Shown here: piece by piece, positions 13,301 to 25,300 of the stretch
How the letters are laid out: each line of letters opens with the position of its first letter
How positions within the stretch are numbered: the stretch's first letter is position 1
Assembly: GCF_000764305.2 (NCBI RefSeq)
Contig: NW_025946787.1
Location: 560,611-624,610 of the forward strand
Length of the DNA stretch: 64,000 bases
Reading direction: 5' to 3'
Source: Hyalella azteca
Taxonomy: Eukaryota; Arthropoda; Malacostraca; Amphipoda; Hyalellidae
Notes under the pieces: generated by a model
What the model saw: the letters and a program-made list of their open reading frames with translations, nothing else
What the model was told of the DNA's origin: nothing
Database searches by the model: none
Translations under genes and position numbers: made by a program

Positions 13301-16300
13301 CTGAGGAAGAATGTCCTCAGGAGGAAGGATATTCTGAGGTGTATCCTACCTCAGAATATCCTCAGAGGAATAGGAAAGAATATTGACAGTATTAATGAGT
13401 GAATTTTAATTAAAGGTTTGATTAGTTTCTAAATTGATTGAAATTCATTAAGTGCAAAAAATATGATTGCAGGAAAAGTGTCTCTTTAGGAAATATGTTG
13501 AAATACACGATGCGGTTCTAAATAATTTCAAATGATGCTTGATATCTAACTCTCACAAAACTATAAGAAGAGGTTAAAAACATTATTTATTAATATAATC
13601 GTCTGATGTGAGAGGAGTGAGATGTTGCATAGGTCAGTAATAGCATTTGTATGTTTCGAACGCATGATCAACATAAAATTTAAACTTCTATTAATATAGT
13701 CACAGCAAGAACGATTGGAAATTTCTTTTTTAGCGCAAATTAAAATCCTTAAATATTGGGTAATATTAGAAACGTAATAAATAATATCATACAAAACGTT
13801 TCATTTGCCTCTAATACGAATTTTTTCGATTGCTTTTTTTATTCAACTCACTACACGGTCATAAAACGAATAAAAAAGTACTTTATCAATGAAACCAATA
13901 ATAGTGATCTGTTTCTATTCGATCGTATTATAGAATTATAACTTATACGCGTCCAATGGTGCAATGAACTAAAAGAAAACGATAACTTTCTTTCTCTTTA
14001 TCCTGAAAAAAAACAGTCGCAATTGCAGATTATAGCACGAATTTAATTAATATACATTTTTGCTGTAATTTATTATTCTTCTATTTAGAGTTAGCGTTCT
14101 ATGATAGCAAATTGTAAGCCGATTCAGTATTGCATCCAAAGCACGGCTACATTATAATGTCCTCCGCAAATCAGACAGGCTGACGAGCTGCAATCGACAG
14201 CATCGATCGACAAGGTTGACAGTTTTTAGTGTCTGTTGAATTATGGACTTTTGTAGAGTCTTTCCTGTGAGAGCATAAGTCCCGGCAATCTTCATGCCTC
14301 TCAAACAACTCGTATCCTTGATGTATTAGTGTTATTTCGTCTAATAATATAGGCACCCTTTATCTGCATTAAATATTTCGAACCTGTATTTCTAAAATAG
14401 TTGAAGATTATTGTTGCTGTAAACTCTGTTACAGCATGAATAGAAGCTTTGCGGAAACATATTATTTCGGCAGATTATTAGGAGGTAAGTTACATAAGCG
14501 CCGATAATTTTTTTAATTTCATTTTATGCTATAACTTTAATAATGCTTGCAACAGAAAATAACCAACAATCATTTCCTTCTGAATCTCAAATTAAAATCC
14601 TGTATTTTTACCTTTATTGAAGGCAACGACGTCATTTTAAATCACCAACTTATCAACTGTGAAGCTTCCGCAAGACTAATATTGAATCATTCAAGAAGTG
14701 TACCTCCGGTTATCTATGGGTGAACAAGAGTTCAGATTGTTTACTTTGAGACGTACGACAGATTCCTGGAACAGTTGAGTTGCTATATTTACTTTGAAAG
14801 GTCCTTCTTATTCTAGAATTTTTCAGGCACAAGCTCGTCTGGGATCACGCGATGAAGCATCGTCCCTCAATCGAACCTCGATAATTTATGTTGCAGAGTT
14901 TCTACAGTAATTTATTTAGACTAGAGTTGTGTGCATGTAAATAATGTTTATTGAGAGTTTTGTGTTCTAGGACGATGCTGAGGTCACTGATTGTCACTGG
15001 ATGATTTCTGGACAATAAATTAATTGTGATGATGGTAACCACACACTTTTAGTCATAAAATTCAAACATTGGGAGTTATATTTTGATTAAATACGGGCAT
15101 CTTTAACAATATCTTTACTTGTTAGTCGATAATATTTCTTGAACAGATGCCAGTTATAAATCTTGTACAGGACAATCTTGTTTACACCACTGTTTGGAAA
15201 TTGTAAAACCGGTATTATATCATATAAAACTGATATTAATTTCATCTCATACCTTGGAACTACTAAGTCATGTTCCTGTGCTCCTTCCTTGGTAGAAAAA
15301 TTATCATTGTGAAGGAAGAAAATAGTAAAGAATAATCATGCCGCTCCGATCGAGCGAACTTATAAGCTGCACAGCTACAATGGTTCCAGAATTAGGTGAG
15401 CAACTTTTCTTCCTGCCAACAATGCGTTATTAATTGAACAAATTTACTACAATGTAACGAATCAACAATTGTAGCCTATTATGAAACTCCATCATTGCAA
15501 GAATTAACTCGAAATCGTTAAGAGTATGAATAATTTGCACTGCACAAACATGAAAACACGATCAGGGCATTGCTTCATCTCTCTTTTTAAACATTTTCAC
15601 GCAAAGGCCCAGCAGGGAAATATAGTACCCGAAATACTCATTAATCTTGTGAATCTGGACGATCGATCACTGATGACCGAAAAAGACTGACGTCCTAGAG
15701 ATTTTTAAAGGAGCATATTGCTCGAGTACGGCACACAAAACTGGCCACCACAAAGACATGAACAAAGGAATCGTGACAGTAGATTCATTTTATCTTTCTC
15801 TCCGCCGCGTATAAAGTGATGACCTAGGAAGTTATTAACTATCCGCTCAACAGAGGGGCTGAATTGTTGACTGAACGACATTTTGCAAAGTAAATTCGTT
15901 CAGAACTCACGCGATTCAAGAGCCTATCATCATTGAAAACTATCGTATTCAATCTTAATTTTAATCACAAGACACTAAATTATAATAATATATCTAACTA
16001 AATTTTCAAATCAACTCCATGTTCACAAACATAAATATCTCAAATTGAAGTATTCTAGAAACAGTATCTATTTTCAGAACCTCAGAAAAGCTTGAATTTG
16101 AAATTTGATCAGATCTCAACGACTGTTTCCTAAAGCCGATAACATCAAATTCAAATTGACTGCTCCCGCTATTTAAGATCCAGCTCGCTAGCACTAAATC
16201 ATGTATTAGATGGCATCGTTCACGATTTTCAAGCAACAAAGATCATCAACCTTAATTCTTTAAATAATTCATCAAGAAAAAGTTCAAAATTCGGGTTTTC

Positions 16301-19300
16301 CTTATATCGCGAGCGCTTTGTGCAATGAATCATCCGGGGATGAACAGGAACGAAAACGTTCTAACTTGTGGGAAGGATAGGGCAGTCCCAGTGTGGCCGA
16401 TAGATCAATCAGTTTGGCAGGTTCAACATAAAGAGCGCTGCAGCGTTGAAAATATTTCGAGCTGAGAGACATGCTCTAAATGAAAGGCGTTTAAAATACG
16501 CATTGTCAGGTGCGAAGAAGATGAGAGCATGAGAACATAATGCATTGGAAAATCCCGCAAGAAATAATTTACTCGAATTTAGTTAGGAAAGTATTATTTT
16601 CGTGAAGTAGAAAATATTTTTTTAATACTCGTCCTAATTAATAAGAAAAACATGTTTTTGATATTTTCGTGACGAGTGACAAATAAAGATATGTTAAAAT
16701 TGCAACTCAGTGTGAATTGTGTTGATCAATCAGAAATCGGATTTCCAATATCAATTGTGTATATGTATCAAGGAGGTCCCTGGCATAAATTTCAAAATAT
16801 ACATCATAATGTCACTTCAAATTCCGAACTTTTCTTTAAACCATTTATAGTGGTCGCGACACCTTATTTTAAGTTCACTGAGAAACAATTTAAAAATCAT
16901 TATTTTGCTTCCAATATTCAGAAATTCATAAAAAACTGCGGAAAAATCCAATTAATCCAGAACCGAACGTTGCCTATTCCTTTGATGTAGGCGACAGCTC
17001 TCGGAAGCTTTCTTTAATATCCTAGCAATGCTTCTCAAACCTATAAGCTTTAGATCTGTAATGGAATTTGTTACGCAATATTGTTCCTGGAACGCAAAAA
17101 AATTATTCTAATCTACATTGCAATCATCACAACGTATGGAACCTCTAACAGTAGTCATGAACTTTGCATCCCAAGAAACGCCTATCAACGAATAATATAA
17201 ATGGATGTGGTAAATAATAATTGATGTTATTCATGTAATATTAATTAATTAATATAATATCACGATCAATAATTCTCGTACATGGTAAAATTTGATTGGC
17301 ATAGTTGTAGTCGAAATTCTACCTATGGAATGCATTAATTTATTGCAATCCAAATGTATAATATTGGGTTTTAAGAAATGTATTTAAAAATTACCGCTAC
17401 ATTCGTAAAGAAATTAAAGTCGCTTGATAATCCTGTAATTCCTTCAGGGATAAGTTATCAATTTAAATAGGTTTTTGTTGCACATTTTGAAATACGCATG
17501 CTAGGATGCAGAGCAGAATCTTAATGCAATTTTAAATTGATTTTAAACACATTTGGAATTGGGGAACACCGAACTCAGCACAGAATTTAAATTTCAGGTC
17601 AAAGTAGATAGAGTACTATAGAGAAATTTTAAAGAGATAAAAAACGAGGGAAATGGCTTTAAAATTAAGCAATTTTAAAAATTTTATTTATTTAATTTTA
17701 TTTTAAAATTAAGCAAATTGGCAATTAAAATTAAGGTTAATCTGAATTTCATATTCTGACGTTTCAAATTTAGCATTAGGAAGCTTCAATTAGCTACGGA
17801 TATCAATTAATTGCCAGTGAGAAACTTTTGTTTCTTAACAAGCAGGTATTCGCATGACTAGTATCAGGTGAAATTTTTCTGTTTTTAGTCTCGCCGATTC
17901 TTTGTAATCATCCAAAAAATTCTCTGACCATTTTCATGATTGAATTCGTCAATTACCACGCTAATAATTGATTGGCGTTCATAATAAAACATTAACCATA
18001 TTTCACTGGATCTTTTTGCCAGTTTTTTTTAATATCATACAAACTCATCGACTGGGATAGAGGGAAGCCCCACAAGAATTTACAATCATCGACTGCGCTG
18101 GTCTTATCCCAATGCATTCACCTCTCTGACTGGGGCACAGAGAAGCCCCCACGAATTCACAATCATCGACTGCGCAGGTTTTATTCCAATGCATAAAGCC
18201 CTCCAGGAATTCACAATCATCGTCTGCGCAGGTTTTCTTCCAATGCTTTCACCTCTCTGACTGGGGCACAGAGAAGCCCCCACGAATTCACAATCATCGA
18301 CTGCGCAGGTCTTATCCCAATGCATTCACCTCTCTGACTGGGGCAGAGAGAAGCCCCCACGAATTCACAATCATCGACTGCGCTGGTTTTATTCCAATGC
18401 ATTCACCTTTCTGACTGGGGCAGAGGAAACCCGTCGAGCGTCCACGAGAGGGTGGGCGTTGGAGTGCCCCGAGCAATACACTTGAGGGAGGCGCTCGGTC
18501 CCGGCCGCATCTTCTGACTGATGAACTTGTAGAGCAGCTCGGGCGGTGAGGCTGTTTCGGGGTAACAAATCTAAATTAAGTGTTTGATCCAGGGACGCTA
18601 ATTAAGTGAATGTGATGAGCAGCTAATAGATCGTTAAGTGTAAGACGGAGGGCAAGGAACTGAATAAATATTGTTATTTAGATTAGCATACGCACAGAAA
18701 CTTGATTTACATAATTGATACAGCGATCTTGCATTTTTTGTGACAAATCTAAAAACACTCATTGTTCTTGCTCCTTAATAAACTATCTGCACGAGGTTGA
18801 AAAACTGCTGTAGTGGGTGCGCTATTACGCTTACTTATAGGAAGAATGCAGAATTTATTTACCTCGACAGTAATGGGCAGAGAATGATGAGAATTCTCAA
18901 GTTTGTGAAACATACCACGAAATGACGAAATCAAATACAGAAAAAATTTTATAACGATAAAAATGATCATCACCAAACTATTTTTTGATTCATGAATGGT
19001 GCGAAAGCGGAGAAAAATACAACAAAACAGAGCTTGCAGGGACGTAGGAAACAATCAAACATCACTTGCTCAGGTGGCTAGCTGTTGTGATAGCGAAATG
19101 TTCACAAACATTCTCCTGATTCATACGGCACCGTTGTGCTATTTACCTAATATTTTTGCTATACGTAAGTGAAGCAAATATAAAAGTAATTGAATGAAAG
19201 CTTTACTTTAATTTGGTATCTCCATTAGCAGCAGGTTCATATCTCACGTTCACATGGAGCAGGCACCGCGTGGTGCCACATGAACATTAAACTAATATCT

Positions 19301-22300
19301 GCATTGGTGCTCTAGGGAGCGAGCGTCGCGAGCCAATGTTACATGCATTACATTATAATAATTATGCTTTAGCTCAATGTTCTGAGCACGCCATTTCATA
19401 AGCTGAAATTCAATTTCCTGGCAGTAGTTTTGAGATAATGGAGGAAAGATGTTTTAAATTTATAATAATGCTTTAATACTGAATCTCTGTGCTGCGAGGA
19501 GAATAAAGCTTGTACATAATTTCTCTGTATAATATATTATACAGAGAATGTGAATTATAAATCAAATTGAATGTTCATGGTGATCTCATATTGTCTGCTG
19601 ACAGAAAAATGATATCGCTAGTACTTGGACAGGAAACGCTTGACTTTTACAGCGAATGATTGAGAAAGAATTCTCTAAAAGATGTTTCGAGATGCAGAAT
19701 GCAGAAAATTAAAAAGGAAATCGATCTGATTTGAAAATAAAATGTCCGCCCTGCTGTACAATACGATGTAGATCTGAATTTCCTGCAATAATGTCGCCTA
19801 AATTATCAGTCGGATTTTCTTCTCAGAATCGAAAGAAGTTGCTAGAAATTTTCATCAAGCCCTTTCATTGGTCTAATATTTTTTTTTCTCGATTTGAATC
19901 GTGAAGGACAGCCTGAATAGGATCAGCAAATAACTTATCGGCAAACAATTTTATTGGAGTAATGATAAGAGTCAGGGAAGGAAAGTAAATTTCGGAAAAA
20001 ATCAGTATTTTTGACAGTAGCTGCGAAATTTTGATGGGTAATTCTTAACACTTTTTTGAAACTTCCAACTTACCACGTACAAATTAAACCTCTGAATCTG
20101 ACTGATATGGACAATGCTACGTGATATGTGCTATCAAAGAACAATGTTTTCAAGTTATTTTCATTTGATGAGAGCATCTAACATCCAACGGTGACGCCGT
20201 CTGCCCAATAACTACTAGTTTCGATTATGTGTGAACACGGTTTATATAGAAATGTCACCATGGTTTTAAAGGCACTATCGTATAATTATCAGCCACTCCA
20301 ATAGCAGAGCAGCATGAAGGAGCTCCTCTTTGACGGCATAGACTATCGGACTGCCTTTATCAAGCTTTTTCTCATTAGGCTAATGCCCCCAGACGACCTG
20401 AAGCTTCGGTGTATCTGGAAATCTTGAGACTAGGATGCACAAATAAAGATGTGTGTCTGCTGCTCTAGTTAATTAGAATGACACGAGAGAGAAATTCGGA
20501 CCGAACTATGGTCCACATTAGCAGATGAAATGCTACGAAATGGCGAATAGAGCACGTCGTTTTAAAGGATTCACGAACTAGACTCGTTCTGGATTAAGTA
20601 CTCATATTTGGCTGTGTTTTATATTTTCTTGCTACATCACTTCGAAAATATTCATTAAAAGTCACGCAACGAATTCAGAAGTATTAGTTTAGTATACAGG
20701 GTTAATATAAATGATTAACCCAATTTAGTAAATTCGCATTCATATAAGTAAATTTAAAATGAATAATTTATACACCAATAGAAAGAGAAATATTCATAGT
20801 TTTTTTAACCTATTCAAACGCGGAATTATTGGGCGGTGGCGGCGGTAGTTAGAATATCAGTAGTATAAATGAAGATCTGGCTCTACACTTCTGGCCACCG
20901 AGATCACCTGATCTCACCCCATGTGACTATTTCTTCTGGGGTTACGTCAAGGAATTTACGTCCCGCCTCTATACCAGCAACTCTGTTTACGTCCCGCCTC
21001 TACCAGCAACTCTGTTTACGTCCCGCCTCTACCAGCAACTCTGTTTACGTCCCGCCTCTACCAGCAGCTCTGTTTACGTCCATCCTCTACCAGCAATTCT
21101 GTTTACGTCCCGCCTCTACCAGCAATTCTGTTTACATCCCGCCTCTACCAGCAACTCATTTCGTCCCGCCTCTACCAGCAGCTCTGTTTGATCTGAAGAA
21201 CCGTATCACTGCTACGGTGCACTAAGTAATAGAAGATATGCTTTCTCGTGTGTGGGACGAGTTTGGCCGTTTGCCGTTTACCGTTTAGATGTTTGCCGTG
21301 CAGCACAAGGGGGACATATTGAACATTTATAAACATGTGAAAAAACTTTGAATATTTTATTTTCAGTTGTGTGTAAATTAGTCATTTTAAATTTATACTT
21401 AAATAGATACGAACTTGTTATATTGTGTTCATCGTTTACAATAAGCCTCTATAACAGTGGGTATGAGTAATATGAATCTTCCGGACTGGTTACAATTTTG
21501 TAATCCTGGAAAATTCTTCTGCGAAGGAAAACATACCAAAACAAGCATCAGGATCTCTAGAGCAATTATATTTTTAATTTAAAACGTAATACAAACAATA
21601 ACATATGCCAAAGTTATTTATAACATATATTGCAATTTTATACATTATAATAAAAATGTGTTTAAAAATTAATTTCTAAAGACAACACTACTAAAGAGGC
21701 CAGTGTCTCCGATGTTACACATATACAATGAATTTCTTATTTTATTTGTACATCTAAAAACAATTTTTAATATTTTTTTAATATACAAGAAAATATCTCA
21801 TTAATTTTTTTATTTATTCTGTAAATTGATTCAAGCATAGTTTCCGACTATGCTTGATCCGACGCAAATGTGCAAAATTACAGATCGATTGGGCAGATAG
21901 AAGTGTGTTAAATATCGATTATAAAATTTGTAGCAGACAGAAAAACAAACAGCAAGAAGTGAAGTTAAAGAGAAATGCTGTAAAAATAAAGACGCAAATT
22001 AAGAAAGAAAATTGTATTGGTTGATTTTCAGGTTCAGGGCCTATACTATCAAAAAATGTTAAGAGATTGTAAGGTCATCAGCCAATCATTGACGGCCTTT
22101 CGAGCAAAATCCATCAATCATTGACAAGAAAGTAGAGCGTAAGTACTTATGTTCACGCAGCGAGTTTTGAAAGTATGGCCCCAGGCAAATATGTCTCACC
22201 TCCGAGTCGCAGCTCAGCCGCGTCTTGCAGAGTCGTGCGGTCTGACCGAGCGAAGCACTGATACATGCCCGCGTCGCTCCTCTGCGTGCCTGTCACGCGC

Positions 22301-25300
22301 AAGCTTCCGCCTGACAAATAATTATTCAATATTTTGAAATTTTATGGAAATTTCACTGTTATTTGATGTTAACACCGCAATTATAGTCTTTTTGGATGAA
22401 AAAACATAATTTTTTATTTAAATCGCTGCGTCTAAGAAAATTTACAAACATTTTTGGGTGGTATCAAACTCGAAGATACAAAACCAAGAATTAGGGACAT
22501 CGTGCTCGCATGAGGGAGAGAAAACGATGATGAGCTTTTAGTTGAAAAAATGGAAACTGAGGAGAGAAAAGTGAAAAAATAGGGCCCTCAAAAGCCAATC
22601 ACACTGTCGTAGACGTTAAAAATAAGAAGCTCAGACTCTAACAATAGAGTTGGGCAACCACAGAAGTCATTTTTACAAGCAGAACTGGAAGGAAACCATC
22701 GATGCATTCAAAAGAAAATTTTTGCCTTAGCTAACGACTGGGAAAAAGTTTAGGAATAGTCTTTCTAGGAGGCTAAAAGCTTGACGAGTGGAGAAATGAT
22801 TTCATGTCGTTTAATATTTATAAAAAATTTCTGAACTGACCAGTACGCTGTAGCATTGAAGCGCAAGAATAAAATGCAAAAAAAGAATACGAAAAAAAAA
22901 CTGGAAACATCGTCAGGACACAAGCCGGAGGCAGGACTTCTAAAAGAACCAGCTCGTTCCTACGCCGTTGTGCTCGTTGGTGCGCAATCATTCGTCAATC
23001 AATAGAGGAGTTTTGTAGGTTGAAGCTCCCATTTTTTCAAAAGCACTTTGAAGTCACTAGAAGCTAGTCGAGAAGATTCAACGGCATTTCTTCAATTTTT
23101 AGTTAAATAATATTTTTAACCAACTTTGATGCGCCCTGATGCAACTCCGTGAAAAGGGATAAGTTTGTTTTAATCGAGAGTCATCTTCAGGACATAAAAT
23201 GAATTATTCACGAAGATTATGCAATCAGAAAATAGAAATATAATTTAACAGCGATAACAACAGCGAGATTGCAGAACTAACTTCTGTTCGGAAGGAGAGC
23301 TTGAATTTCAATGTGCAGTCTTCTATCCAAATTTCAAAAACCTAAAATGTCTTAATTTGAATGTTTAGCTTGACTATAATTATTGTAAGACCAAGTTATT
23401 GACAGATCTGACCTGTTACTGCAGCGAATTGCTTTTAATCCCATCGAGATATCGACATATTTCTCATAACTGAAGATGAAAACCACAATAGCACCCATTC
23501 CTTGTCTCTTAACTATACTTTAGTAGATTAAATAATCGACAATATAAGAATGTTTTTTATACGGTCCGTTCAACATTCTTTACTTGATTCTTCAAAACTT
23601 TGCTGCGCTTTGCAGCCCAGAAAAACATGACTTTTTCCCTCCTCATCCACAAAGTCCGCAGTCTTTGTTCTTTCATGCTCCCCTCGGATTACAAGAGCGT
23701 TCCGTCGTTGGCAGTGGTACAAAAATCACCCACTATTCCGCATCAAAGTTTCCACTCGTTCTTGCCAATATCGAGGGACGAAAGACCAAACCTCCTCTTT
23801 ACGTGGCAAAAGGCAGGTAGCGGTGCAGGCGCGCGCAGAAATTACGAAAAAAATATAACTCAGTACTCACTGCAGTGAGTGACAGAGAGCGCATTTTCTC
23901 GTCGACGAAAACTTGAGGTCACGGACAGACGGACAGACAAACAGACAGACGGACAGAGAGACGGACAGACAGACGGACGGACGACATGGCGAGCACAATA
24001 GTGCATTTTTTCCATAAATGAGAAAATGCGCTAAAAACGTCAAATGAGAAAAACTAGGGCAATAATCAGCACAAGAAATTATGAATGTCTGCACTTTACA
24101 ACGCAGAAACGCCATAACTGATTATTGGCAAAAAAACCATGAACTTTTCGAAAAATTCAATTTTCACTATTGATAGGAGCAGGATAGAGGTTTTATTGTG
24201 TGTCAATCAAGATAGTCGTTATAATTTAACGTTTACCGATAATTCAGCTTCTTAAATTCATACATCAAAAACCAATTAATTACCTTTCATAAATCTGACA
24301 AATGAAACAATAGTTGAGACCCATGAAGCCTTTGCATGGAAAATATGTTCAAATGTGCGCTTTGCTAATTTCCATTGACTAAATCATTCAATTGTATGAT
24401 AGCTGAAAATGTTATTAAGCATGACAGATGGCCTTAACTTGTGAATAATGTTCATTTTAATAATTATAAATTAACCAAAATATATAAGCTAAAGTGAAAA
24501 TTAAAAAAGCTTTTGGAGGCAACGCAATAAGTAAAAAACTCTTAGACATTAAAAAAGCATATGCAAGAAGTTGTTCAAGGTTCAGAGTTAAAGTAATTTT
24601 CAAAGTTTTGCACAAAATTCAGTACTTTTTCCGTGAAAGAAAAACCATTGTGGAGATTTAAAGATTGATCGCAAAACAAATGTTTAACAATTATTTTTTA
24701 ATAATTATTGTTACAGTGTGTTGTACTATGGTAAAATGTGCTTGTGTTTCTAGGAAAATATTCGGTGATCCGTCAAAATAATGATTCTAGGAAAGCTAGA
24801 ATTACGTTATTCAACCCTTTTCCCATCACATTTCCCATTGCTGCATCACCTCCATGGAACGGCGCGATAGAAGCGCAAGCACTGAGAAAGTAATTCTTGT
24901 CATCTTGAAAAGATTTCAAACGGTTTCTTCTTTTTATTGCTCCTTAAAAAAATGAAAGTCTAGTTCCGGACGGAAGAAAGCACACTCAAAATGCCTTCAA
25001 AGAGAGACCTTCAAAGAAAAAGGAATAGCCCGAAGCTCAATAAGACTTAAAAGGTACATGCACCAAGTTTTTACAATTGCTAGAACTAATAAGGTCATTG
25101 TTGAATATTTTAAATAAATAGTATTACAAAAAACTATAGGTATGAATTTTATGTCGATTCCCGCAATTACTTGCATGACCCTGAAAAGAATCAAAATGAT
25201 TTTTTCGCTTGGAAAATAAACGAAAATTTAGAAATCGTTTTTGAAACTCATCCCGAATTGTAGAAAAACAAGAGACTTTTAGATATAAGTGAAAAATAAA

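Larger units (their letters stand above)
12378..18406 (-). other. Intron within Ig5
   Basis: About 6 kb, one of the longest introns here. It holds the direct repeat at 12433..12750, the paired inverted repeats at 13290..13365 and most of the 77-bp array at 18048..18406. The rest (13.4..18.0 kb) is AT-rich and I see no gene in it. Confidence 0.75.
18552..22199 (-). other. Intron between Ig4 and Ig5
   Basis: 3.6 kb, AT-rich. It holds a 28-bp palindrome (19521..19548), a mariner-type transposase relic (20892..21225) and a small inverted-repeat element (22035..22184). Confidence 0.75.

Noticed and set aside
18048..18433. Regular repeats resembling a CRISPR array
   Set aside because: Units are contiguous copies of exon end plus intron without unique spacers, in an animal gene.
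20869..21225. 118-codon ORF as an intact small gene
   Set aside because: It is the out-of-frame reading of a mariner-type transposase relic and its internal 29-bp repeats.
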